From positions 429,198 through 493,197 of the forward strand of contig CAZNWJ010000002.1 in NCBI GenBank assembly GCA_964576925.1: a stretch of DNA of 64,000 bases, given 5' to 3'. The stretch is from JADJGC01 sp964576925. Lineage in GTDB: Bacteria > Zixibacteria > MSB-5A5 > CAIYYT01. Both the position numbers and the translations under genes were made by a program. Positions 1 through 8,444 of the stretch are shown in pieces. Under the pieces are notes generated by a model. That model worked only from the letters and a program-made list of their open reading frames with translations. It was not told the origin of the DNA and ran no database searches. How positions within the stretch are numbered: the stretch's first letter is position 1; every line of letters starts with the position of its first letter.

Positions 1-167
1 GAAGTCAAGCGAAATGGTGGCAATCCATGTGCCCGAATTTTTGCAGTGTGTTGGGGCAACTGTAAAATGTACGAGATCATACTCGCAGACTTCACGGCAG
101 CCGCGAGGTGCCGAGCAATGTGTTGGAATCTCCAATGCTCGAAGGCCGCCGCCTGTTTCGTTAGCGG

Positions 168-3100
168 CTATTCCGCCCCATGGCACTTCTTGTACTTCTT
201 GCCCGAGCCGCACGGGCAAGGGTCGTTGCGCCCGACCTTCGGCATCTCGCGCACAATCGTGTGCCCCTTGGCCGGCATCGTCTCTTCCGGCTGCTCCGGT
301 TGCGGCGCGGTCGCGCGCATGCCGCTGATGCTTTCGTGGACAGACTGCAGGCGCGCCTGCTGCTGTTGGCGGCGTTGTTCCGCGCCGCGATCGACCGGTT
401 GTAGTTTGAACACCAGCGAGACGGCGGTGCGATCGATCTTCTCCATCAACGTCTCAAACATCGCGAAGGCTTCCTTCTTGTACTCCAGGAGCGGGTCGCG
501 CTGGCCGTAAGCCCGCAGGCCGATGCCCGATTTGAGCTGATCCATCTCGTAGAGATGCTCCCGCCACTCGGTGTCGATCGTCGTCAGCAAAGCGTAGCGC
601 TCCAGGTGCCGCATCATCTCCGGCCCGAGGAAGTTTTCCTTGTTGCGATAGTGCTGCAGCGCGGCCTCGGACAACTTCTCGGCCAAACCCACCTTGGTCA
701 GATCGCTCCATTCGCTCGACCGGGGATCAAACGTCAGCAAGAACGTGTTCTGCGCGCCTACCGCCACTTTCGTCATATCGATCGTCTCTTCGCCCTCGAC
801 AGTGGAACTCGACTCCGCCACGATTGTCTCGGCGGCCTGGGCGATCAATTCCTCTATTTCGGCCTTGTGATCGGTGCTGTCGATAATCGCGTTGCGCCGG
901 TCGTAGATCGCCGTGCGCTGGTTGTTCATCACGTCGTCGTATTGCAGCGTGTGCTTGCGGATCGAAAAGTTTTGCGTTTCCACCCGACGCTGCGCGCGCT
1001 CGATCGCCTTGGTGACCATCCGGTGCGTGATCACCTCTCCTTCCTTGATTCCCAACCGGTCCATGACGGCGGCGATGCGGTCGCTGCCGAACAAACGCAT
1101 CAAATCGTCTTCCAGCGAAAGGTAGAATTCCGATTGTCCGAAATCGCCCTGGCGTCCGGCGCGGCCGCGCAACTGCCGGTCGATGCGCCGCGATTCGTGG
1201 CGCTCCGTTCCGATGATGTGCAGCCCGTACGGTTCATCGTCGGCGGCGAGATTCAGTCCTTCGACATTCGGAATCTGGTTTATCAACTCCCGCACTTCGT
1301 CCGTGATCACCGGCCGTTTAACCGTGCGCTTTTCCAGCTTGATGTCGGTACCGCGACCCGCCATGTTGGTCGCAATCGTGACCATGCCGGCGCGCCCGGC
1401 ATCGCGGACAATCTCCGCTTCCTGCTGATGAAACTTGGCATTAAGCACATTGTGCGGCACCTTCTCGCGCTTGAGCATGCGCGACAACTGCTCCGAGACT
1501 TCGACCGATACCGTGCCCACCAGCACCGGCATCCCCTTCTCGTACAGGCGGCGAATCCGTTCAATGATGGCCGCGTACTTCTCGCGCTTGGTGCGGTAAA
1601 TCTGGTCTTCGAAGTCGATACGCCGCACCGGCTGATTCGTCGGAATCACCATGACGTCGAGCTTGTAGATCTCGAAGAACTCGCCCGCTTCGGTCTCCGC
1701 CGTACCGGTCATACCGGCCAGCTTGATATAAAGACGGAAATAGTTCTGCAGCGTGATCGTCGCCACGGTTTGCGTTTCGCCCTCGACGCGCACGCGCTCT
1801 TTGGCTTCGATCGCCTGGTGCAACCCGTCGGAGTAACGGCGGCCCGGCATCAAACGCCCCGTAAACTCGTCGACAATCAACACCTTGTCATCCTGCACGA
1901 CGTACTCGACGTCCTTTTCGTACAGCGTGTAGGCCTTGAGCAATTGATTGATCGCGTGGTTCTTGTCGGCGCGCTCGGCGTGGACTTTGTACAGCCGCTC
2001 TTTCTCTGCCGCCTTCTGTTCCGGACTGAGCGATTCGTTGGAATCAATCTCGTGGAGACCCTCGGTGATATCGGGGAGAACGAAAAGTTGCCGGTCTTCC
2101 GGTGAAAGCAGGTCGCGGCCCTTCTCGGTCAGATTGATCGTATGTTCTTTTTCGTCGATGACGAAGTAGAGCTCTTCGTCCAGCGTGTGCATCCGCTTCT
2201 CGCGCAGCAGATCCAGTTCCGCCTTCTGCGCGAGCTTCTGCGCTCCCTGTTCCTTGTAGAGCTTCAGAAGGCGCTTATTCTTCGGCGCGCCGCGCTGCAC
2301 GCTGAGCATCGCCAGCCCGGCTTCTTCGAGTTTGTCTTCGTTGAAAAGCCGCTCGGCGTCACCGGCGATCTTGTTGACATACTCCGTTTGCCGCTTGACC
2401 AGCCGGTCGACCAGCGGCTGCATTTCCTGGAAACGCTGCGTCAGGCTGGAGCTCTCGACCGGTCCGGAGATAATCAGCGGCGTCCGCGCTTCGTCGATCA
2501 GGACGCTGTCGACTTCGTCCACGATCGCGTAATAGTGCCCGCGCTGGACGCGGTATTCGGGCGCCACCGCCATGTTGTCGCGCAAGTAGTCAAACCCGAA
2601 TTCGCTGTTGGTGCCGTAAGTGATATCGCAAGCATACTGCGCGCGGCGCTCGCCGAAATCCATATCGCGCTGAATACACCCGACCGTCAATCCGAGCCGG
2701 CGAAACACCTCGCCCATCCACTCCGAGTCGCGCCGCGCCAGGTAGTCGTTCACCGTCACCAGGTGAACGCCTTCGCCGACCAGCGCGTTCAGGTAAAGCG
2801 GCATCGTCGCCACCAGCGTCTTGCCTTCGCCCGTCGCCATCTCGGCAATCTTGCCTTGATGCAGGGCAATCCCGCCAATCAACTGCACATCGTACGGCAC
2901 CATCTCCCAGCGCGTTTCGAAACCGCAGACATCCCACGAGGTCCCGCACAACCGCCGGCAGGTCTCCTTGACCATCGCAAACGCTTCCGGGAGAATCTCC
3001 ACCAGGTAACCGTCGATCTCTTCTCGAAAACTCTTCTTGAACTGGTCCTTATCCCAGCCGTTCTCCTTCGCCTCTTTGCGGATTTCCGATCGTAGTTCGG

Positions 3101-3263
3101 CGAGTTCCTGCTGAAAGGCGCGCGTGCGCTCAACCAGCTTTTCGTCCGACCAGTCGCTGAGCGACGGGAAGATTTCATTGATGCGCGCCACCAGGGGACG
3201 AATCGCCTTGATGTCGCGATCGTACTTGGTGCCGAAGATTTTTGTAATCAGTGAACTAAACAC
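168..3263 (-). CDS. secA: Preprotein translocase ATPase SecA
   Basis: SecA is the cytoplasmic ATPase that drives unfolded preproteins through SecYEG. The 1031-residue product has the SecA N-terminus (SSLITKIFGTKYDRD), Walker A GEGKT at about residues 145-149, the DEVDSVLIDEARTPL block, and the motor motifs RGTDIK and GTERHESRRIDRQLRGRAGRQ. It ends in a zinc-binding SEC-C tail, CPCGSGKKYKKCHG. The protein is longer than E. coli SecA (901 aa) because of an extra segment in NBD2 (roughly residues 340-450) and about 40 extra residues after RGTDIK, as in Bacteroidetes/Chlorobi SecA. The start is GTG at 3263; the N-terminal homology begins exactly there. Nothing recognisable lies in bases 1-167 beyond its stop. 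Confidence 0.98.
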   Translation of the reverse strand: MFSSLITKIFGTKYDRDIKAIRPLVARINEIFPSLSDWSDEKLVERTRAFQQELAELRSEIRKEAKENGWDKDQFKKSFREEIDGYLVEILPEAFAMVKETCRRLCGTSWDVCGFETRWEMVPYDVQLIGGIALHQGKIAEMATGEGKTLVATMPLYLNALVGEGVHLVTVNDYLARRDSEWMGEVFRRLGLTVGCIQRDMDFGERRAQYACDITYGTNSEFGFDYLRDNMAVAPEYRVQRGHYYAIVDEVDSVLIDEARTPLIISGPVESSSLTQRFQEMQPLVDRLVKRQTEYVNKIAGDAERLFNEDKLEEAGLAMLSVQRGAPKNKRLLKLYKEQGAQKLAQKAELDLLREKRMHTLDEELYFVIDEKEHTINLTEKGRDLLSPEDRQLFVLPDITEGLHEIDSNESLSPEQKAAEKERLYKVHAERADKNHAINQLLKAYTLYEKDVEYVVQDDKVLIVDEFTGRLMPGRRYSDGLHQAIEAKERVRVEGETQTVATITLQNYFRLYIKLAGMTGTAETEAGEFFEIYKLDVMVIPTNQPVRRIDFEDQIYRTKREKYAAIIERIRRLYEKGMPVLVGTVSVEVSEQLSRMLKREKVPHNVLNAKFHQQEAEIVRDAGRAGMVTIATNMAGRGTDIKLEKRTVKRPVITDEVRELINQIPNVEGLNLAADDEPYGLHIIGTERHESRRIDRQLRGRAGRQGDFGQSEFYLSLEDDLMRLFGSDRIAAVMDRLGIKEGEVITHRMVTKAIERAQRRVETQNFSIRKHTLQYDDVMNNQRTAIYDRRNAIIDSTDHKAEIEELIAQAAETIVAESSSTVEGEETIDMTKVAVGAQNTFLLTFDPRSSEWSDLTKVGLAEKLSEAALQHYRNKENFLGPEMMRHLERYALLTTIDTEWREHLYEMDQLKSGIGLRAYGQRDPLLEYKKEAFAMFETLMEKIDRTAVSLVFKLQPVDRGAEQRRQQQQARLQSVHESISGMRATAPQPEQPEETMPAKGHTIVREMPKVGRNDPCPCGSGKKYKKCHGAE

Positions 3264-3335
3264 GTTGTAATACCACCATTTCCTTGGCGGTTATACCTTG
3301 CCCGGCGAGGGGAGTTTCACGCGATTTCTGTTCGA

Positions 3336-3782
3336 TTACTGACCCGAGCCTGCGCCCGCGGTCGTGTCGATCCCGCCCTGCTGCTCGCGCTGCCAGCGCG
3401 CGGCCAACGAGTCGGCTTCTTCCGGCGTTTTCGGTAATGCCTGATTCTGCAGCATCGGCCGCATCTGGGCAAACGCCCTCAGGGCCTGCGAGTTGCGCGC
3501 TTCTTCCATCAGCTTCTTGGCGTCGGCGGCGTACTTGCCCGAAGGGGCCTGCGAGAGGTATTGGCTCAAGCTCCCCACGATCTTCTCGTCATATTTCTCG
3601 GAGATAAACTTGTTCATCGCCAATGTCCGCTCTTCACCTTTGGGAAGAGTGAATGCCTTGTTGACCTCATCCCACATCGACTTGGCATCCGTGTAAAGCT
3701 TCTGCACTTCGGGCGCTTCCGACGCGCACGAAACTGCAATCATCATGACCGCCAGCACAAACAAATAGACGAATCTCTGCAT
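3336..3782 (-). CDS. Small lipoprotein of unknown function, Ala/Gln-rich
   Basis: This 148-residue protein has a short signal peptide ending in a lipobox-like VSCAS (Cys19), so it is probably a lipoprotein. The mature part is hydrophilic and mostly helical by composition (KLYTDAKSMWDEVNKAF, KKLMEEARNSQALRAF) and resembles a TPR-like or helical-hairpin protein, but I do not recognise a family. A good ribosome site (GGAG, 8 nt upstream) supports the start. It lies directly upstream of secA on the same strand, with a 72-bp gap, so the two may be cotranscribed. Function unknown. Confidence 0.75.
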   Translation of the reverse strand: MQRFVYLFVLAVMMIAVSCASEAPEVQKLYTDAKSMWDEVNKAFTLPKGEERTLAMNKFISEKYDEKIVGSLSQYLSQAPSGKYAADAKKLMEEARNSQALRAFAQMRPMLQNQALPKTPEEADSLAARWQREQQGGIDTTAGAGSGQ

Positions 3783-3906
3783 TGCATTACTCCTTCAGTG
3801 TACTAAGCTTCCTTCAGAACGGCGCTAAAGTTAACCATTGGTCTCTGATTGTCAATTGCTTTGTCAGCACGACGTCATACGTCGACTAGTGCGGTAGAAA
3901 TGGTGC

Positions 3907-3934
3907 TTGTTTCACGCTCCCAATCATCTATTAT
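3907..3934 (+). promoter_or_regulatory. Sigma70-like promoter for the haem-binding protein gene
   Basis: TTGTTT at 3907-3912 and TATTAT at 3929-3934 are separated by 16 bp, about 25 bp before the ATG at 3959, which has an AAGGAG ribosome site. Prediction from sequence only. Confidence 0.45.
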
Positions 3935-3958
3935 CCCTCCTCAACCAAGGAGACTTGC

Positions 3959-4519
3959 ATGCGATCTCGATCTCATTTCTTGAAAATTCGGTTAATAGCC
4001 CTGCTCGGCGCTTTTTTGCTGGTACTCGCTATCATCAGCATCGCCGTGGCGAGTGGGGATGACTTGAGTGACATCGATTCAGCGGCCGCCGTACCGGCAT
4101 TGGATTCCGCCTACGCGCAGATCCAGGTCGGATTCGCGGCCTTGGAGCCGATCTGGAGAAAGGCGTGCTACGATTGCCACTCCGACAAAACCGACTACCC
4201 CTGGTATCACAGCCTGCCGCTGGTCAGGGGATTGATCGACAGCGACATCCGCGAGGCGCGCGGCGAACTCGATATGTCGACCGGCTTCCCTTTCCAAAGC
4301 ACGCGCGAGCCCGTCGATGATCTGCGCAAAATCAAAGACGAGGTTTCTAAAGACGCGATGCCGCCGTGGAATTACAAACTTATGCATTGGAGCGCCGGCC
4401 TCTCGGACGAGGAGAAAACCTCTGTCTTTGCCTGGGTTGACAGCTCACTGGCAATACTTTCCGCCCACGGCGTAAAACCCTCCAATCGCGGTCGGGGAAG
4501 CGAGACAGAAGCCCACTGA
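3959..4519 (+). CDS. Haem-binding domain protein (Haem_bd type), exported
   Basis: The 186-residue protein has an N-terminal membrane/signal segment (about residues 10-32, LIALLGAFLLVLAIISIAVA) and one c-type haem motif, CYDCH, followed by SDKTDYPWYHSLP. It continues with DAMPPWNYKLMHW, the pattern of the haem-binding domain family (Pfam Haem_bd, by memory). Such proteins sit in the periplasm, often as small cytochromes or haem-bearing domains of peroxidase-like proteins. The gene stands alone between secA and icd, with its own promoter and an AAGGAG ribosome site 7 nt before ATG. The electron-transfer partner is unknown. Confidence 0.85.
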   Translation: MRSRSHFLKIRLIALLGAFLLVLAIISIAVASGDDLSDIDSAAAVPALDSAYAQIQVGFAALEPIWRKACYDCHSDKTDYPWYHSLPLVRGLIDSDIREARGELDMSTGFPFQSTREPVDDLRKIKDEVSKDAMPPWNYKLMHWSAGLSDEEKTSVFAWVDSSLAILSAHGVKPSNRGRGSETEAH

Positions 4520-4684
4520 ACGACAAGAGTTTACCCTGGGATGGCGCAACTGATTCTGAGAAGCCCTGACAGCATCCGAATCGAAACGAACGCGCGCGAT
4601 TCTTATAGAAATGTGTTTGCAAACAGCCATGTTTTTGTAGATTACCGCATTCACAAAGTCCGGCTTCTCTGGACTGGGAACGAC

Positions 4685-4725
4685 GTCGCAAAAAGCGACG
4701 AATCATCAACAGATGGAGTTGATTC
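4685..4725 (+). promoter_or_regulatory. Leader hairpins over the icd ribosome binding site
   Basis: GTCGC-AAAAA-GCGAC (4685-4699) forms a small hairpin. It is followed by GAATC..AAC and GTTGATTC arms (4700-4710 and 4718-4725) that would place the GGAG ribosome site in or next to a loop immediately before the ATG at 4726. This may be translation control, or chance. Confidence 0.3.
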
Positions 4726-6198
4726 ATGATCACACCTCATAGAACTCCCGATGGCAAGATCCTGGTAACACTGATACCAGGGGACGGCATCGGTCCTGAA
4801 TGCGTCAACGCTACTCGCAAGATTATAGAAGCGACCGGTGCGCCGCTGGCCTGGGAAGAACGCGATGCGGGCGAGTCCGTCTTCAAGCGCGGTATCCCTT
4901 CTGGCGTGACGCCCGAGACGATCGAATCCGTACGCAAAACACACCTCGTTCTCAAAGGGCCTCTCGGCACTCCGGTCGGCTACGGCGAGAAAAGCGCCAA
5001 TGTCACACTGCGCAAGTTATTCGAAACCTACGGTAACATTCGCCCGGCGCGCGAGTTGCCCGGTGTCAGAACACCTTACAGTGGACGCGGCGTTGATCTG
5101 ATCGTTGTCCGCGAAAACGTCGAAGACCTCTACGCCGGGATCGAGCACATGCAAACACCCGGGGTCGCCCAGTGTCTGAAGCTGATCTCCCGCAAGGGTT
5201 GCGAGAAGATCGTCCGCCTGGGCTTCGAAGTCGCCCGCGCCGAGGGCCGCAAGAACGTGCATTGCGCCACCAAGGCCAATATCATGAAGTTTACCGAGGG
5301 AATGCTCAAGCGCACCTTCGAAGCGATCGCGCCGGAATACCCTGATATCCAGTCTTCGCACATCATCATCGATAACTGCGCGCACCAGCTCGTCAAGAAA
5401 CCCGAGCAGTTCGATGTCATCATCACAACGAACATGAATGGCGATATCATTTCCGACCTCTCTTCTGCACTGATCGGCGGTCTCGGCTTCGCCCCCTCCG
5501 CCAACCTCGGCAGCGACGTAGCCATCTTCGAAGCCGTGCACGGCTCCGCGCCAAAGTATGCCGGCAAGAACGTCATTAACCCGTCGGCCGTCTTGTTCTC
5601 CGCGGTCATGATGCTGCGCTACCTGGAAATGTTCAAGGAAGCCGCCCTGATCGAGAATGCAGTGCTTTATACGCTTGAAGAAGGCAAAGTCATGCCGCGC
5701 GACGTCGTCGGCGACGCCAAAGCGGCTTCGACGACGGCTTACGCCGATGCGATCATCGCCAACTTTGGCAAGTCGTCCTCGAACTACAAAATCCGCGAAT
5801 ACAAGCCGATCAAGATGCCCAAAATCGACCTGCGTCCCGACTTCGTCCAGGTCGCTTCGCGTCGCGTCGCCGGAACTGACCTGTTTGTCGAGTGGGGTGG
5901 CTCGGTTGACGAACTCGGCAAAAAGGCGGAAACGCTTCTGGACGGGACACCGCTTCGCCTGAAGATGGTCTCGAGCCGAGGCACCAAGGTTTACCCGACC
6001 ATGGGCGCCATCACCGATACCGTCGACCAGTTCCGCCTCCGCTGCATGATGCGCGAGGAGGGCAAGGAATTGACGGACGACGTGCTGCTGGCGCTGCTCC
6101 AGAAGGCGACCTCCAGCGGCATTCGCTGGGCTCACGTCGAAAAACTCCAAATCTTCGACAACAAGGAAGGCTATACCAAGGCCCAGGGCGAAGATTAG
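4726..6198 (+). CDS. icd: Isocitrate dehydrogenase (Thermus/Rickettsia type, 490 aa)
   Basis: The enzyme oxidatively decarboxylates isocitrate to 2-oxoglutarate in the TCA cycle. The sequence shows the beta-decarboxylating dehydrogenase fold: IPGDGIGPE near the N-terminus, the substrate loop GEKSANVTLRK, RENVEDLYAGIEH, TKANIMKFTEG, DVIITTNMNGDIISDL and GSAPKYAGKNVINPSA. At 490 residues it carries the extra C-terminal domain (about residues 345-490) seen in the Thermus and Rickettsia enzymes, not the 416-residue E. coli form. Coenzyme choice cannot be decided by eye, although this group is usually NADP-dependent. It is monocistronic, ended by a strong terminator. Confidence 0.95.
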   Translation: MITPHRTPDGKILVTLIPGDGIGPECVNATRKIIEATGAPLAWEERDAGESVFKRGIPSGVTPETIESVRKTHLVLKGPLGTPVGYGEKSANVTLRKLFETYGNIRPARELPGVRTPYSGRGVDLIVVRENVEDLYAGIEHMQTPGVAQCLKLISRKGCEKIVRLGFEVARAEGRKNVHCATKANIMKFTEGMLKRTFEAIAPEYPDIQSSHIIIDNCAHQLVKKPEQFDVIITTNMNGDIISDLSSALIGGLGFAPSANLGSDVAIFEAVHGSAPKYAGKNVINPSAVLFSAVMMLRYLEMFKEAALIENAVLYTLEEGKVMPRDVVGDAKAASTTAYADAIIANFGKSSSNYKIREYKPIKMPKIDLRPDFVQVASRRVAGTDLFVEWGGSVDELGKKAETLLDGTPLRLKMVSSRGTKVYPTMGAITDTVDQFRLRCMMREEGKELTDDVLLALLQKATSSGIRWAHVEKLQIFDNKEGYTKAQGED

Positions 6199-6221
6199 TC
6201 CACAACCAAATCGGCATACCA

Positions 6222-6256
6222 ACGGGACAGGTTTTTACGCCTGTCCCGTCTTTTTT
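6222..6256 (+). terminator. Rho-independent terminator of icd
   Basis: A perfect 10-bp stem (ACGGGACAGG / CCTGTCCCGT) with an 8-nt loop is followed by CTTTTTT. It starts 24 bases after the icd stop. Confidence 0.9.
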
Positions 6257-6731
6257 CAGGTCAGATTGCACTCTTAATGTCGGCCCACCATCTTCACCCG
6301 AACGGTAGACATTCCTGTCCGCCTTCACGTGCAGAACACGACAGACAAGAATGTCTATCCTACCAAGGACTCATCGTTGCTTCAGGTCTTCCGTCGAAGC
6401 GCTATCGAATCCTCATCATCACCGGCACGCCTGCGCCGAGACGGGCGACCTGACGCGCACCCTCGCCCCCGGTAGGGTAGACATTCCTGTCTGCCTTAAT
6501 TTGCAGACCGTAGTTCAATTCCCGTTTCTCCGCAACCCACCACCGCCCAATCAATCCTCATCCTAATCGACCACAAATCCCAATTACCTCACGAAGGGAA
6601 TTGACACCATGAGTAGCATGCCCTCCCGATGTCATTGCGAGGAGCGAACGCCTCTCCCTTTTTGCACCAATCTCTGCCGCAACAAAGCACTCTCCCCTTC
6701 AACCGTTGTGACCTGACGCCTTCCGCCCCGC
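6257..6731. repeat. Non-coding region with dispersed repeats
   Basis: No credible gene. It holds three copies of the GTAG-headed hairpin repeat (6304-6323 plus strand, degenerate head; 6340-6364 minus; 6471-6495 plus), with core GGCAGACA-GGAA-TGTCTGCC in either orientation. It also holds one copy of the roughly 65-bp element that begins TGTCATTGCGAGGAGCGAAC (6630-6695). The rest shows nothing recognisable. Confidence 0.8.
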
Positions 6732-8015
6732 CTACGCTTGCTGCTCTTTGCGAGCCTGTAAGATAATCTTCACCTTCTCGATACGCTGGCCGCTGACCTG
6801 TTCGACGACGAATTCGATCCCATCAACCGCCACTCGTTGACCAACATCCGGCAGTGAGCCGACCAAATCGTATATGAAGCCCCCGACGGTTTCGAAGTCT
6901 TTTTCTTCGAGATTCAGGTGGAGCCGGTCAGAGAGGTCGGTCATCGACAGGTTCGCCGACACCAGGTACTCTTTCTCGGTCAAGCGCACCAGATCAGACT
7001 CTTCGTCCGTATCGTGCTCATCCTGAATATCGCCGACGATCAGTTCGAGAATATCTTCCATCGTTACCAGGCCGGCGGTACCACCGTACTCATCCACCGC
7101 TATCGCCATATGCACTTTCTGGTGCTTGAATTCTTCCAAAAGACTGCGCAGGCTTTTTGACTCGGGAACAAAGAAAGCCGGACGCGCAATGGCGGTCACA
7201 TCTTCTTCATCAGACGGCAAGGGATACCGCTTGAGGATATCTTTGACATGAAGGATACCTGCGATGTTGTCCACACCGCCGGCAGCTACGGGGTACCGCG
7301 AGTAGCCGTTCTCTGCCACGATCTTTTTAACTTCAGCGAAGGTCGTTCCCCTGTCGATGGTGAGCATCTCGATTCGCGGCACCATGATCTCCCGCACTTC
7401 GGCATCGGCCAGGTCGAACACGTTGCCGATCATGTCCCGCAGGTCGGGTCCCATGAGCGGTTCGTCGATTCCGGCCGAGTCCGCCAGCTCTTCGATGGCC
7501 CGCTCGACAATCTCTTCCTTTTTGTCTTCAAGGTCCTGCTTGCCGATGAGCGTGCTCTTGAACCGGATAATCGAAGTTACCGCCGGCGCGCTGATTGCCA
7601 GCAGGATCCGGATCAACCACGACTTCGATTCGATCACTTCCAACACCCGCTCCTGGCGCAGATTGGGCGCGATTACGGCCACCAGCGACGTATGTATAAA
7701 CCAGCCGGCGACGATCAGGACCGACTCGAGGGCATACTTCTGCAACTGCGGCAGCTCCACGCGAGACCCGATGAGAAACCAGGCAATCGTCGAGACAATC
7801 AATGCCCCCGATTGTACCAGCGTAGCCGTCACCGTCAGGCGCTTCGGGTTTTCGAGAATTTTCTCTATGACGCGCCGCTTTCCCGCTGAGAGTCCGTCGA
7901 GAAACTTGCGTTCGTTGTAATCGGTAAGATACAGACCGCTCGCCGCGACGCTCACGCTGTACGAGACATAGTACAGGAGTACGATTAACGCCAGCATGCC
8001 AAGCACAAAGAGCAT
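6732..8015 (-). CDS. CorC/HlyC family membrane protein (DUF21-CBS-CorC_HlyC)
   Basis: The 427-residue protein begins with a DUF21 membrane domain (about residues 1-165, several hydrophobic segments). A CBS pair follows (about 200-330, including VREIMVPRIEMLTIDR and DEYGGTAGLVTMEDILELIVGDI), then a C-terminal CorC_HlyC domain. Family members are linked to magnesium/cobalt efflux or metal resistance; the old name haemolysin is probably misleading. Its ATG directly follows the ybeY stop (TAAATG), and it ends the aspS-phoH-pgpH-ybeY-corC cluster. A paralogue lies at 46648-47937. Confidence 0.92.
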   Translation of the reverse strand: MLFVLGMLALIVLLYYVSYSVSVAASGLYLTDYNERKFLDGLSAGKRRVIEKILENPKRLTVTATLVQSGALIVSTIAWFLIGSRVELPQLQKYALESVLIVAGWFIHTSLVAVIAPNLRQERVLEVIESKSWLIRILLAISAPAVTSIIRFKSTLIGKQDLEDKKEEIVERAIEELADSAGIDEPLMGPDLRDMIGNVFDLADAEVREIMVPRIEMLTIDRGTTFAEVKKIVAENGYSRYPVAAGGVDNIAGILHVKDILKRYPLPSDEEDVTAIARPAFFVPESKSLRSLLEEFKHQKVHMAIAVDEYGGTAGLVTMEDILELIVGDIQDEHDTDEESDLVRLTEKEYLVSANLSMTDLSDRLHLNLEEKDFETVGGFIYDLVGSLPDVGQRVAVDGIEFVVEQVSGQRIEKVKIILQARKEQQA

Positions 8016-8444
8016 TTAGAGCGCCCTCATCAATTTGCCAAGATATGCGTCTTCCTTGGCCGCCATCAATGCCCGCTTGCGTGGAGTCGGATGGTGAATC
8101 CCGCACAGGTGCAACAATCCGTGGCAGAAGAGTTTCAAAATCTCCTGCCGGGTCGAGATGGCGTATTCGCGGGCGTTGCGCCGCGCTTCCGCGATCGAGA
8201 TGTAAATCTCGCCTAATAGGGGGTCGGCGTCGTTATCCATACCGAAAGATAATACGTCCGTCGTTTTATCCTTGTGCCGAAATTGACGATTCAGCCGCCG
8301 CATTTCCCGATCGTCGACAAACACCAGGACGACGTCCTGCCGCCGTCTTTCGCCCTGCAATACGATCTGCGCCAGCCGCTTAAGCGCGGCGCGCGGTACC
8401 CTCGTGCCGGCGACGGTGTTGTGTATGGTCGCCCGCTCTCTCAC
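8016..8444 (-). CDS. ybeY: Endoribonuclease YbeY (rRNA maturation factor)
   Basis: YbeY is a zinc metallo-endoribonuclease involved in 16S rRNA 3'-end processing and ribosome quality control. The 142-residue product contains the family zinc motif as HGLLHLCGIHH (three histidines) plus the upstream KTTDVLSFGMD and LGEIYISI strands. The start is GTG, overlapping the stop of the upstream HD gene by 4 bp (GTGA), so translation is probably coupled. Position between the PgpH-like gene and corC, next to phoH, is a widespread conserved arrangement. Confidence 0.95.
   Translation of the reverse strand: MRERATIHNTVAGTRVPRAALKRLAQIVLQGERRRQDVVLVFVDDREMRRLNRQFRHKDKTTDVLSFGMDNDADPLLGEIYISIAEARRNAREYAISTRQEILKLFCHGLLHLCGIHHPTPRKRALMAAKEDAYLGKLMRAL

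Noticed and set aside
555..2105. 516-codon open frame antiparallel to secA
   Set aside because: It mirrors secA codons, has no ribosome site or recognisable domain, and secA is certain. Long antisense frames are expected in GC-rich DNA.
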